A stretch of DNA of 64,000 nt, from positions 124,001 to 188,000 of the forward strand of contig NZ_JAAGLY010000016.1 in the NCBI RefSeq assembly GCF_010548375.1, in the 5' to 3' direction. This DNA is from Streptomyces sp. SID13726 (GTDB taxonomy: Bacteria > Actinomycetota > Actinomycetes > Streptomycetales > Streptomycetaceae). Under the pieces are notes generated by a model, which was not told the DNA's origin, did not search any database, and worked only from the letters and a program-made list of their open reading frames with translations. This document shows, piece by piece, positions 15,412-23,804 of the stretch. The first letter of the stretch is position 1. Each line of letters opens with the position of its first letter. A program made the translations under genes and the position numbers.

Positions 15412-16279
15412 CGTTGAACCACAGGTTCGACTGCTCCACGAAGGTCGTGTCCCGCAGCCCCGCCCCGTGCTCGAAGGCGAACAGCATCGACTGGGTGCCC
15501 TCGGCGTCGTACATCTCCAGGGGTTCGTGGTCGATCTCCTCCTTGCGGCGCTTCAGCGTGTAGTACGCGAAGAGCGCCTCCATGCCGTTCAGCAGGTAGA
15601 GCTTGACCGGTGGCGTGAAGGGCAGGGCGCGGAAGGAGACGTGTACGTCGATGCCGTGGGTGGCGCGCAGGGCGAGGAGGTTGTGCTGGAGGACCTGGCC
15701 CTGGGCGTTGCGCTGGGCCAGCCAGCGTTCGTGGACCGGGTCGTCGTCGCCGCGGCCCTCGACCGGGACCGGGAAGGCGAGGTCGATGTCCCGCGAGGGC
15801 AGCAGGACCCGGACGTCGACCTTGGCCGGATTCAGCTGTCCGGCGTGGATCTGGCGCAGCCCCTCGCCGATGGCGAGGTTGAGGGACACCGACGTCAGGC
15901 ACAGGGCGTCGATCTCGACGTGCGGGGCGGCGAAGGCCGCGGCGATGCGGGGGCCGAGGCCTACCGTCGTGGGCTGCGGCGCGGCCGCGGGGCCGGTGAG
16001 CGCCCTGCCGGTGCCCAGGTCGGGGGCGACCGTCGCCGGGCTGCCCTTGGAGACGTTGGTGAGCAGGTGTTCCCTCTGGAGCAGGTGCAGCGCCTGCCGT
16101 ACGACCCCCCGCTCGACCCCGAACTCGTCGGCCAGCCGCGCCTGCGTGGGCATGCGCTGACCTGCCCGCAACGTGCCGGACCTGATCCGGGCGCGGAGCT
16201 CGTCGGCCACCTCGTGGTGTGACGTCTGTGGCCGCTGTGACCTCTTCCGCCCATTGACGGAGGCGTGTTTCGGGTCCAC
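15368..16279 (-). CDS. GntR-type regulator with long effector domain (module 3)
   Basis: 303 residues from GTG 16279 (TTG 16285 also in frame). TAGTGT lies six bases before GTG, as in the two paralogues. Winged helix: LRAGQRMPTQARLADEFGVERGVVRQALHLLQ. The effector domain has VDVRVLLPSRDIDLAFPVPVEG, HVSFRALPFTPPVKLYLLNGMEAL and NLWFNALWETISSE, matching module 2 closely. It is divergent from the small membrane protein at 16471, with palindromic sites between. No HAD gene is attached to this copy. Confidence 0.87.
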   Translation of the reverse strand: MDPKHASVNGRKRSQRPQTSHHEVADELRARIRSGTLRAGQRMPTQARLADEFGVERGVVRQALHLLQREHLLTNVSKGSPATVAPDLGTGRALTGPAAAPQPTTVGLGPRIAAAFAAPHVEIDALCLTSVSLNLAIGEGLRQIHAGQLNPAKVDVRVLLPSRDIDLAFPVPVEGRGDDDPVHERWLAQRNAQGQVLQHNLLALRATHGIDVHVSFRALPFTPPVKLYLLNGMEALFAYYTLKRRKEEIDHEPLEMYDAEGTQSMLFAFEHGAGLRDTTFVEQSNLWFNALWETISSELLLTS

Positions 16280-16365
16280 GACCAAACACTACAACTTCCC
16301 GCCATCTTTGGGCAGTTCACCGGAAGGTGGTTATGAGACGCTTCCAAGCGGAGATAAGTACAGTG

Positions 16366-16428
16366 AAGTTGGTCGCCAACTTGAGCAACCTTGAGAAACA
16401 TGGTCAAAGCTTCGCAAGGTTGGCCAAC
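16366..16428. promoter_or_regulatory. Operator candidates of module 3
   Basis: AAGTTGGTCGCCAACTT (16366-16382) is a 17-bp dyad with 7-bp arms; a second perfect palindrome, GTTGGCCAAC, lies at 16419-16428, 42 bp before the small membrane protein's ATG. Both carry the GTTGG/CCAAC half-sites seen in module 2. Likely binding sites for the adjacent GntR regulator; not tested. Confidence 0.6.
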
Positions 16429-16470
16429 TCGGTGGCCGGCAGGGGCCACTGTCCCGAAGGGGGGACCGTC

Positions 16471-16656
16471 ATGCCGCTCATCGCCATCGCCATCGCCGCC
16501 CTCGCCGTCGGTTTCGAAGCGCTCGTCCAGTGGAAGTGGGGCGCGATGGGCATCATCGCGTTCCTCGCGCTCACCGTCGGCGTCAAGACGAAGAGCGTCG
16601 CCATCAGCGGCATCGGAGCGGTCATCCTCGTGATGCTGCTCTCCCAGTCCGGCTGA
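16471..16656 (+). CDS. Small two-helix membrane protein (module 3)
   Basis: 61 residues; GAAGGGGGGACCGTC precedes the ATG, nearly the same leader as in module 2. The motif is GFEALVQWKWGAMGII, followed by a hydrophobic segment LALTVGVKTK and a C-terminal hydrophobic segment. Third paralogue of the family. Function unknown. Confidence 0.78.
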   Translation: MPLIAIAIAALAVGFEALVQWKWGAMGIIAFLALTVGVKTKSVAISGIGAVILVMLLSQSG

Positions 16657-16699
16657 TCGGGCTCCCTTCCGGAGGGGAGCCGGGAGCTCGATCGGTCTG

Positions 16700-16820
16700 C
16701 ACAGCCACAACTGAACACCGACAACCGAACAGCGGCACCGGCCGCACCCACCGCACAGCCACAACTCAACAGCTCGCTACGGATACCCGCACAGCCACAA
16801 CTGAACAGCTCGCTACGGAT
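16700..16820. repeat. 36-bp direct repeats in an intergenic spacer
   Basis: Two 31-bp copies (16754-16784 and 16790-16820) beginning CACAGCCACAACT and ending GCTCGCTACGGAT differ at one base and have a 36-bp period; a partial third copy (CACAGCCACAACTGAACA) starts at 16700. They fill the space between the module 3 small protein and the convergent acetyltransferase gene. Opposite-strand frames through the array are repeat artefacts. Confidence 0.8.
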
Positions 16821-16860
16821 GCGAAGCAACAGCCCACCCGTCCCCGCCCGAAGGGAGCGC

Positions 16861-18114
16861 TCAGAACATGTCCGGGCACCAAGGACGCCTGGACGTACGC
16901 AGCAGGGCGTCGGCCGTCAGGCCGGCGCCCGCTTGCTGTTCCCGCACCCGCCCCAGCGCCGCGAGCCGCACCGCCGACTCGTCCCCGAGCCACAGCGCCG
17001 CCAACTCCCCCACGTCCAGCGTGAGATCGGGGCTCGCGGTGGTCGTCGTACAGGAAGCTCCCGCGGGCGAGGCGTCGAGGCGGTACCGCCCGCCGGCCAG
17101 CCCGGCCGGGTCCACGATCTCCAGCACGAGGGCGCCCTCGGCGTCGTACGTCCGCGCCTCCAGGGCTCGTACGACGTCCAGGATCCGCACCCACATCCAG
17201 TCGGCCTGGGTGGTGATCCCGGCCGCGCGCGGGTCCGGGAGCAGATGCGGGAGCAGGTCGTCGGGGGCGCGGGAGCCGCTCCTGACCCGGGTGACCCAGT
17301 CGATCGAGCAGAGGTAGTGCCACAGGGCGCGCTCGGCGGCCGGGGTCGTGGTGAGCAGGCTCCGCACGCTCGCGGTGTTCAACGGCTGCTTGGCGTCACC
17401 CCAGTTGTCGTCCACCTCGTACGCCAGCAGCCCCTCGACCGTACCGTCGCCCGCGCGGTACACCGCGAAGAACGGCTCGGTCCACTTCGGGTCGACGCGC
17501 ACCGCGCCGGTGGTCATCCGCCACCACCAGTCGCTGCGGCTCACGGCGCCCGGGGTGGCGCGGCGCATCCGGTCGTGCAGGTCGGGGCCGAGCTTGCGGA
17601 CCTCGTCGGGGCCCACCAGCTCGATACGGCTGCCGTCGTCGAGGCGCGGGCCGCGCGGGTCGAGGCCGGTGCGCGTCACGTCCACGGTCCACTCGGCGGC
17701 CGAGGTGGCGGGGCCGAAGCCGTAGCGGCCGTAGATCGGGTACTCGGCGGCGATCAGGGTGGCCACGACGTCGCCGCGGTCCTTCGCGGCGGCGAGGTCC
17801 TGGTTCATCATGCGGGTGAGCAGGCCGCGCCTGCGGTGCGGGGCACTGACGGTGACGGCGGTGATCCCGTCGGCCGGCACGAGCGCTCCGCCGACCGCCG
17901 TGACCTCCTGCCCGAAGGACCGGAAGGTCGCCACGCACCGGTCCCCCTCGAAGGCCCCGACGAACCGCCCGGGCTCGAACTGGCTCCGCCGCGCCTCCAG
18001 CTCCGCCTCCGACACCACGGGCTCCCGCAGGAACCCGGCGTGCACGGCCCGCAGCCACTCCGGGTACTCGGCCTCGGTGACCGGACGGATCTCGATCTCG
18101 GGACGGTCGCTCAT
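16861..18114 (-). CDS. Eis-like GNAT N-acetyltransferase
   Basis: 417 residues from ATG 18114 (MSDRPEIEIRPV). The N-terminal GNAT domain has ITAVTVSAPHRRRGLLTRMM (about 85-105), the acetyl-CoA pyrophosphate loop (RRRGL), followed by YPIYGRYGFGPAT; a second GNAT-like region and a C-terminal sterol-carrier-like domain (about 310-417, LTLDVGELAALWLGDESA) give the three-part Eis architecture. Mycobacterial Eis acetylates aminoglycosides and protein lysines; for Streptomyces homologues the natural substrate is usually unknown. Confidence 0.88.
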   Translation of the reverse strand: MSDRPEIEIRPVTEAEYPEWLRAVHAGFLREPVVSEAELEARRSQFEPGRFVGAFEGDRCVATFRSFGQEVTAVGGALVPADGITAVTVSAPHRRRGLLTRMMNQDLAAAKDRGDVVATLIAAEYPIYGRYGFGPATSAAEWTVDVTRTGLDPRGPRLDDGSRIELVGPDEVRKLGPDLHDRMRRATPGAVSRSDWWWRMTTGAVRVDPKWTEPFFAVYRAGDGTVEGLLAYEVDDNWGDAKQPLNTASVRSLLTTTPAAERALWHYLCSIDWVTRVRSGSRAPDDLLPHLLPDPRAAGITTQADWMWVRILDVVRALEARTYDAEGALVLEIVDPAGLAGGRYRLDASPAGASCTTTTASPDLTLDVGELAALWLGDESAVRLAALGRVREQQAGAGLTADALLRTSRRPWCPDMF

Positions 18115-18189
18115 GGGGCCACGGTAGGCGGGCGGGGGTGAGGTGTCTCGTCGATTTCCGAGCGGCACGCAGGCAACGGAAGAGAGGCC

Positions 18190-18780
18190 CTACGTCAGCA
18201 GATCCTCCACCTGCGCCTCCCCCTCCCGATACCGCCGCGCGATCTCCGCGCTGGACTCGTCCGCCGTCCGCTGCAAGCCCTGCCGTCGGCCCGAGACCTG
18301 CTGTTCGTAGCGGACGAGGCGGCCCATCGCGGTGTTCAGTTCGAGGTCGGTGCGGGCGGCGAGGTCGGAGAGTTCGACCTCGGCGAGCATCTCGGCGGCG
18401 AGGAGGCGGTACTCCTCGCTGTGCGGGGTGCCCAGGGTGACGTGGCGGGCGGAGGAGCGGTGGCGGGCCGGGGCGTCGGTGAGGATCTCCGGGAGCCGCT
18501 CGACGACCGAGGGCTCGCCGACGTCCAGGACGGCGCCCGTGCCGGTCGGGGAGCGGCGTGCCAGTTCCGCGCGGAGGATGTCGATACGGCCCTGGAGGAG
18601 CCGCCGTACGTAGCTGAGGTCGGCCTCGTCCCGCTGGGCGTCCCGGCGCAGGGTGCGCAGCTCGGGCAGGCTCAGTGCGGGGAGGTCGTGCTCGGGCGGC
18701 TCCGGGGGCAGCAGAGGGCTGTCCGTGCGTTGCGCGGGTGGCCGTCGACTGCCCAGCCGCCCGGTACTCGGTGTGCTCAT
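18190..18780 (-). CDS. rsiG: RsiG, c-di-GMP-dependent anti-sigma factor for WhiG
   Basis: 196 residues from ATG 18780, with GAGGGAC directly upstream. Two exact copies of the c-di-GMP-binding motif E-x3-S-x2-R-x3-Q-x3-D are present: E52/S56/R59/Q63/D67 and E159/S163/R166/Q170/D174, each in a predicted long helix. In Streptomyces RsiG holds the sporulation sigma factor WhiG inactive when bound to a c-di-GMP dimer, delaying spore formation. The WhiG gene itself is not in this window. The Pro-rich N-terminus (about 1-35) is probably disordered. Confidence 0.9.
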   Translation of the reverse strand: MSTPSTGRLGSRRPPAQRTDSPLLPPEPPEHDLPALSLPELRTLRRDAQRDEADLSYVRRLLQGRIDILRAELARRSPTGTGAVLDVGEPSVVERLPEILTDAPARHRSSARHVTLGTPHSEEYRLLAAEMLAEVELSDLAARTDLELNTAMGRLVRYEQQVSGRRQGLQRTADESSAEIARRYREGEAQVEDLLT

Positions 18781-18938
18781 GTCCCTCAACCGTCCCCTCG
18801 ACCGGCGCGTGGAAGCATCGTGCCACCCCAAGTGGCCGCTATGTGACCGAGTGCCCCCGAACGGCCCCAGATGGGGGGTTAAGGATCAAAAACAAACCCG
18901 CGCACGGTCTCTTTCGACGGGCCCGGCATGATGGACCC

Positions 18939-19364
18939 ATGCGAGCGGTGGTGCAGAGAGTGGACGGCGCGAGCGTCGTCGTGGACGGCGAGACGGTCGG
19001 GGAGATCAGCGGCGAGGGACTGTGCGTCCTGGTCGGGGTCACCCACGAGGACACCAAGGAGAAGGCGGCCCAACTGGCCCGCAAACTCTGGTCCGTCCGC
19101 ATGCTGCACGACGAGAAGTCGTGCAGCGACATCGACGCCCCGCTGCTCGTGATCAGCCAGTTCACCCTGTACGGCGACGCCCGCAAGGGCCGCCGCCCCA
19201 CCTGGAACGCGGCCGCCCCCGGCGATGTCGCCGAGCCCCTCGTCGACGAGGTCGTCGCCCAACTGCGCGCCCTCGGAGCGACGGTGGCCACCGGCCGGTT
19301 CGGCGCCCGGATGCGGGTGTCGCTGACGAACGACGGCCCCTTCACGGTCCTGCTGGAGATGTGA
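18939..19364 (+). CDS. dtd: D-aminoacyl-tRNA deacylase
   Basis: 141 residues, full length for DTD. Signature motifs are present: MRAVVQRVDGASVVVDG at the N-terminus, LVISQFTLYGDARKGRRPTW (SQFTL, about residues 72-77) and LTNDGPFTVLLE at the C-terminus (the GP cis-dipeptide segment that gives chiral proofreading). The enzyme removes D-amino acids and glycine mischarged on tRNA. It is divergent from rsiG. Confidence 0.95.
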   Translation: MRAVVQRVDGASVVVDGETVGEISGEGLCVLVGVTHEDTKEKAAQLARKLWSVRMLHDEKSCSDIDAPLLVISQFTLYGDARKGRRPTWNAAAPGDVAEPLVDEVVAQLRALGATVATGRFGARMRVSLTNDGPFTVLLEM

Positions 19365-19376
19365 TCCTTGTCGGGT

Positions 19377-21263
19377 CTACGACCCCGTCGGCGCCCCGCG
19401 CAGGAACTCCCGGCAGTCCGCCGCCACCGCCCCCATCCCCAGCTCCTCCGCCGTGGTGAGCGCGGTCCTGGCGAGGTCACCGGCCCCGGCCCGCACCGCG
19501 ACGGAGTCCGACCGCAGCCGCGCCCTGGCCTCGTCCAGCCGCAGCCGTGCCATCTGCGCCGGGGAGTGCTGGGCGAGCCGTACCGCGCGCCGCAGATGCC
19601 CGAGCGCGGTCTCCGGCTCCCCCGCGACCAGCGCGAGCAGCCCGCTGAACCGCGCGGCCGGGCCCAGCAGGACGGTCGGCCAGCCGGCGAGGACCAGTTC
19701 GCCGGGGTGCGCGTCGAGGAGGGCGCGCAGGGGTGGGACGTACGGCAGCAGCTCCTCGCGGCGGACGCCCCGCCGGTCCAACTCCGCGCAGGCTTGGGCG
19801 AGTACGGCCGCCGTGGGCAGGGCCCAGCCGCTCGGCGGGAAGGTGGTGAAGCCCTCGGTGTCGGCGGCGAAGGCCAGTACCTGGTCGGCCGCCTGGTCGT
19901 GGCGGCCGGTCTCGCACAGGGCGAGCGCGAGCCCGGCGCGCCAGACCGGGAAGTAGTCGCGGCGCCGGACGCCGGACATCAGCGGGGAGCCGAACAGGTC
20001 GGCCATCCGGCCCTGTTCGTGGCGCAGCCAGTACGCCTGGCCCAGACAGGTCTGGCTGAGGGTGTCGGCGGGCACCGACAGGTCCGTCTCCATGGCCTCG
20101 GCGATCTCTCTGGACCTGCCGAGGATCCACTCCTCGGCGGCACCGAACTCGCCCTGCCACAGGTTCATCAGGGCGTCCAGCGTGCCCTGTTGCCAGTGCG
20201 CGAGGGTGCTGTGCCGGTGGGCGGCGTGCTCGCGATGACGTCGTACGGTCGCGTCCGCCGCGGTCACCCGGCCGACCCTCAACTGGTCGATGGCCAGGGC
20301 GACCAGGGCCTCGCCGACGAAGTACATGGAGCGGGAGCGGGTGGCGACGTCCCGCAACTCGGCAGACAGGGCGAGGAGTTCACCGGCGGGGGCGAAGTCG
20401 TAGAGGGCCCAGCGGCATTCGGTGAGGACCTCGCAGTGGGTCTCGGCGCCGACGGCCGGGAGCCGGTCCCGTAACTCCCGCAGGACTCCGCGGGCGCGGT
20501 CCACGCTGGTGCCGGGTTCGGCGCCGGGGACCGCGGTGTCGTCGCCGACGCCCATGGTCAGCTTCTTGGCGCGGTGCGCGGCGAGGCGCAGCCGCAGCTC
20601 CACCGCGGGGAGGTCGCCGCGGCCGGCCAGCGTGTTCAGGCTCTCGTCGATCCGGGCGAGGAGGTCCCGGTCGACCTGCCCGGGGTCCGACCAGCGGCGG
20701 GCACAGCGCACGACGGCGTACGCCCGGGCCAGGTCGTCGCCCTCGGCGGCCCGGTACGCGGCGAGGTAGAGCCGGCCGGCCTCGTACATGTCGCCCAGCA
20801 GGTGACGGGTGTCGCCGCGGCGGATGAGCTGGTCGAACTCGGCACCGAAGGTGGCGGAGAGAAGGGAGGTGGCGGAGGTCCCGCTGGAGACACCACGGGC
20901 CCCCGGCACACGGGAGCGGCCGAGACCACCGGAACCACCCGCGCCCCCTGTACCCCCTACACTCCCTGCGCCCCCCGAACTGCCCCCACCACCGGCCCCG
21001 TTCGCCCCGACCCGCCGTCGAGGTCGCTCGGCCTGCGCGAGTCGGTCCGGCAGCAGGGCGAGCAGTTCGCCCTCGGCGTGCAGGGCCGTGTCGCACTCCC
21101 GGGCCAGGGCGGGACCGGCCAGCCGGCTGCCGTTCTCCACCCGACTCAGGTAGCTCTTGCTGTAGTTGACGAGCCGAGACAGCTCGCCGAGCGAGAACCC
21201 GGCCGCCTTCCTGCGCATGCGCAGTGCCTCGGCGAACTCCTCTTCCGGTGTCATGGCTGTCAT
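19377..21263 (-). CDS. Large XRE-family helix-turn-helix regulator
   Basis: 628 residues from ATG 21263 (GGGGGAGG upstream; ATG 21254 is also possible). The N-terminal HTH is FAEALRMRRKAAGFSLGELSRLVNYSKSYLSRVENGSR (about 8-46). A Gly/Ser-rich linker (about 85-130) joins it to ~480 residues of alpha-helical repeat-like sequence (ARTDESLNTL, ALVALAIDQLRVGRVTAADATVRRHREH, CETGRHDQAADQVL), probably TPR-like. Streptomyces has many such proteins; ligands are unknown. It is divergent from the membrane protein at 21460 and ends 12 bp from dtd. Confidence 0.85.
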   Translation of the reverse strand: MTAMTPEEEFAEALRMRRKAAGFSLGELSRLVNYSKSYLSRVENGSRLAGPALARECDTALHAEGELLALLPDRLAQAERPRRRVGANGAGGGGSSGGAGSVGGTGGAGGSGGLGRSRVPGARGVSSGTSATSLLSATFGAEFDQLIRRGDTRHLLGDMYEAGRLYLAAYRAAEGDDLARAYAVVRCARRWSDPGQVDRDLLARIDESLNTLAGRGDLPAVELRLRLAAHRAKKLTMGVGDDTAVPGAEPGTSVDRARGVLRELRDRLPAVGAETHCEVLTECRWALYDFAPAGELLALSAELRDVATRSRSMYFVGEALVALAIDQLRVGRVTAADATVRRHREHAAHRHSTLAHWQQGTLDALMNLWQGEFGAAEEWILGRSREIAEAMETDLSVPADTLSQTCLGQAYWLRHEQGRMADLFGSPLMSGVRRRDYFPVWRAGLALALCETGRHDQAADQVLAFAADTEGFTTFPPSGWALPTAAVLAQACAELDRRGVRREELLPYVPPLRALLDAHPGELVLAGWPTVLLGPAARFSGLLALVAGEPETALGHLRRAVRLAQHSPAQMARLRLDEARARLRSDSVAVRAGAGDLARTALTTAEELGMGAVAADCREFLRGAPTGS

Positions 21264-21459
21264 GGCGCCTCCCCCGGACATCGCCACTCAGTTCGCCCGA
21301 ACACTTGCTCCATGTGCCCGTGCGCTCGCTGCCCGTTGCCAAATTATGGGTTGTCAACGGCATATCGCGCCCGGTGTTTCCCGGCCTGGCCCACCCTGGA
21401 ATCGGAGAGCGCCCCGCGCGGGGGGCGGGGCGCTCACGACGGGAAAGTCAGGACACGGC

Positions 21460-22176
21460 ATGAGCACCCACAGCACATCCCGGGAACACGACCACGAGGA
21501 CCCGGCGGAAGAGAACCGGGAAACGTTGTCAGGCCCGCAGAGCATCCCACGCCCGGTTCTGCTGACGGGTTTCCTGATCACCGCGCTGGGCGGACTGACG
21601 GGCCTCGCCGCGGTGGTCTCGGCGCTGACAGGGCTGGGCGGCGGCACGGGGGACGAAACCGGCACCACCCCGAAACCCGCGCCCACACCCACCCGCGCAT
21701 CGGCATCGGCATCGGCATCGGCCCCGGCCTCGGTCGAGATCCGCCACCCCCAGCAGGCCGCCTCCGCCCGGCACCACCAGAAGGTCTACGGCATCGCGGT
21801 GATCCCGCCGCACCACACCCTCTGGCTGGCCAGCCGCAAGAAGGGCGAGGCGGGCGTGTACCTGCTGGGCCGGGCGCACATCGTGAAGCAAGGCACCGGG
21901 GCGGACGACCCGACGAGCTGGGACGCCTGTCCGCAGATCGGCGACTACCCGGCCCAGCGGGGAGCGAGCTTCGAGATCATCGCGGCGCTGGTCCCGGACA
22001 CCACGTCCGACTACCTGCTCGGCGCCAGGACCTACACCGGCGTCCAGCTGGTCCCGGCGGACCCGGCAGCGGACGTGGCGGGCCTGGTCAGCACACAGCT
22101 GCCCCCAGGCACCGACACCGCCCACCAGGACTCGGTATGGGTGACGCTCGCGCAGGGCGGCGAGGACTGCGCCTGA
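21460..22176 (+). CDS. Single-pass membrane protein of unknown function
   Basis: 238 residues from ATG 21460 (CAGGA upstream). Residues 1-30 are hydrophilic and acidic; a transmembrane helix spans about 32-58 (PVLLTGFLITALGGLTGLAAVVSAL); then a Thr/Pro/Ala/Ser linker encoded partly by a GCATCG hexanucleotide run (about 21700-21720) leads to a ~140-residue external domain (VYGIAVIPPHHTLWLASRKKGEAGVYLL...SVWVTLAQGGEDC). It is divergent from the XRE regulator, which may control it. No family recognised. Confidence 0.75.
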   Translation: MSTHSTSREHDHEDPAEENRETLSGPQSIPRPVLLTGFLITALGGLTGLAAVVSALTGLGGGTGDETGTTPKPAPTPTRASASASASAPASVEIRHPQQAASARHHQKVYGIAVIPPHHTLWLASRKKGEAGVYLLGRAHIVKQGTGADDPTSWDACPQIGDYPAQRGASFEIIAALVPDTTSDYLLGARTYTGVQLVPADPAADVAGLVSTQLPPGTDTAHQDSVWVTLAQGGEDCA

Positions 22177-22196
22177 CGCCCCCCTGACACCGCCCC

Positions 22197-23162
22197 CTAC
22201 GGCTCTACGACGACCTCCTGGGCCGCGGCCGTCGTGTCGGCGACGAGGCGGGCGTCCAGGGGTACGTTCCGCTTGACCAGGGCGAGGGCGACGGGGCCGA
22301 GTTCGTGGTGGCGTACGGACGTCGTCACGAAGCCGATCTTCCGGCCGTCCGGGCCGTCGTCCGCGAGGCGGATCTCGGTGCCGGCGGGCGGCAGATGGAC
22401 CTCGCTGCCGTCCAGGTGGAGGAAGACCAGACGGCGCGGGGGCTTGCCGAGGTTCTGGACCCGGGCGACGGTCTCCTGGCCGCGGTAGCAGCCCTTCTGG
22501 AGGTGAACGGCCGTACCGATCCAGCCCAGTTCGTGCGGGATGGTGCGGTGGTCGGTCTCGAAGCCGAGGCGCGGGCGGTGGTGCTCGACGCGCAGCGCCT
22601 CGTAGGCGAGCAGACCGACCGCGGGTCCGGACTTCTCGGCGTACGACTCCAGGTCCGCGCGCGGGAGGAAGAGATCACGGCCGTACGGCGTCTCGCGTAC
22701 GACGGCCCCCTCCGGCACCTCGGCGATGGACCCGGCGGGGAGGTGGACGACCGCGAACTCCTCGGTGCGGTCGGCGACTTCGACCCGGTAGAAGAACTTC
22801 ATCGACTCCAGGTAGGCGATCAGCGCGTCCTGGGTGCCGGGTTCGACGTGGATCCAGACGGTGGTGCCGTCGTCGACGAGGTACAGGGCGTGCTCGATGT
22901 GCCCGTGCGCGGAGAGGACCAGGGCCTCCGTGGCCTGTCCCTCGGGCAGATCGCTGACGTGCTGGGTGAGCAGGAGGTGCAGCCAGCTGAGCCGGTCGTC
23001 ACCGGTGACCGTCACGACCCCCCGGTGGGAAAGGTCGACGAATCCGGCGCCGTCGGCGAGGGTGCGCTGCTCGCGGAACAGGTCGCCGTAGTGAGCGGCG
23101 ACGCCTTCGTCCACGCCCTCGGCGGGGACGGCGCCGGGCAGGGACAGCAAGGGGCTCTTCAT
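22197..23162 (-). CDS. ygfZ: YgfZ/GcvT-domain folate-binding protein
   Basis: 321 residues from ATG 23162. The YgfZ signature KGCYRGQETVAR (about 230-241) with the essential Cys is present, plus GcvT-like folds (FVDLSHRGVVTVTGDDRLSWLHLLLTQ near the start). YgfZ proteins bind tetrahydrofolate and support Fe-S cluster assembly or repair rather than glycine cleavage. It is immediately downstream of nur (10 bp gap) and probably cotranscribed with it, an arrangement conserved in Streptomyces. Confidence 0.9.
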   Translation of the reverse strand: MKSPLLSLPGAVPAEGVDEGVAAHYGDLFREQRTLADGAGFVDLSHRGVVTVTGDDRLSWLHLLLTQHVSDLPEGQATEALVLSAHGHIEHALYLVDDGTTVWIHVEPGTQDALIAYLESMKFFYRVEVADRTEEFAVVHLPAGSIAEVPEGAVVRETPYGRDLFLPRADLESYAEKSGPAVGLLAYEALRVEHHRPRLGFETDHRTIPHELGWIGTAVHLQKGCYRGQETVARVQNLGKPPRRLVFLHLDGSEVHLPPAGTEIRLADDGPDGRKIGFVTTSVRHHELGPVALALVKRNVPLDARLVADTTAAAQEVVVEP

Positions 23163-23172
23163 ATGCCTAAGC

Positions 23173-23622
23173 CTACGACTCGGTAGTTGAATTCTTGAGC
23201 TCACGGGACTTGCGGGAGCAGTCCCGGCAGCGGCCGAAGATCGCGAAGTGCTTCATGTCGGTCTCGAAGCCGAAGGTCTCGCGCAGCTTGGCCGTGAACT
23301 CGGCGGCCACCTTGATGTCGGCCTCGATGACGTTCTCGCAGTCGCGGCAGACCAGGTGGATGTGGTGGTGCCGGTCGGCGAGGTGGTACGTCGGCGCCCC
23401 GTGCCCCAGATGGGCATGGCTGACGAGGCCGAGCTCCTCCAGCAGCTCCAGGGTCCGGTAGACCGTGGAAATGTTGACCCCCGACGCCGTCTTCCTCACC
23501 TCGATGAGGATGTCGTCGGGGGTCGCGTGCTCCAGGGTGTCCACAGCTTCGAGGACAAGCTGGCGCTGCGGCGTCAGCCGGTAGCCGCGCTGCCTCAGGT
23601 CGCTCTTCCAATCGGTGCTCAC
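23173..23622 (-). CDS. nur: Nickel-responsive Fur-family regulator Nur
   Basis: 149 residues from GTG 23622 (VSTDWKSDLRQRGYRLTPQRQ). Winged helix: TPQRQLVLEAVDTLEHATPDDILIEVRKTASGVNISTVYRTLELLEELGLV. Metal ligands: the HHHIHLVC-x2-C stretch (about 85-98) and a C-terminal GRCRDC pair. The sequence matches, from memory, S. coelicolor Nur (SCO4179) almost residue for residue. With nickel it represses nikABCDE and sodF. The upstream 180 bp lies between nur and the divergent defence genes and presumably carries its promoter. Confidence 0.92.
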   Translation of the reverse strand: MSTDWKSDLRQRGYRLTPQRQLVLEAVDTLEHATPDDILIEVRKTASGVNISTVYRTLELLEELGLVSHAHLGHGAPTYHLADRHHHIHLVCRDCENVIEADIKVAAEFTAKLRETFGFETDMKHFAIFGRCRDCSRKSRELKNSTTES

Positions 23623-23804
23623 CACGGGGCCAAGTCTAGGACCGGCAGGACAGGAAACAATCCGACAACTTGGTGTGAAGTTTCCACACGGAAGGGTCCA
23701 AGTGGCCGCTTCTCCCGTTGCCTGACAGCTGTTTGCGAGTTTTACTGGCGGGTAGTCGGAATAGTAAACCCAGGGAAACAATGAGGACGGCCGGAGGTGT
23801 GCCC

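Noticed and set aside
16404..16829. Minus-strand ORF with repeated IRSELLSCGCA
   Set aside because: The repeats come from the 36-bp direct repeats in DNA; no ribosome site and no conserved frame usage.
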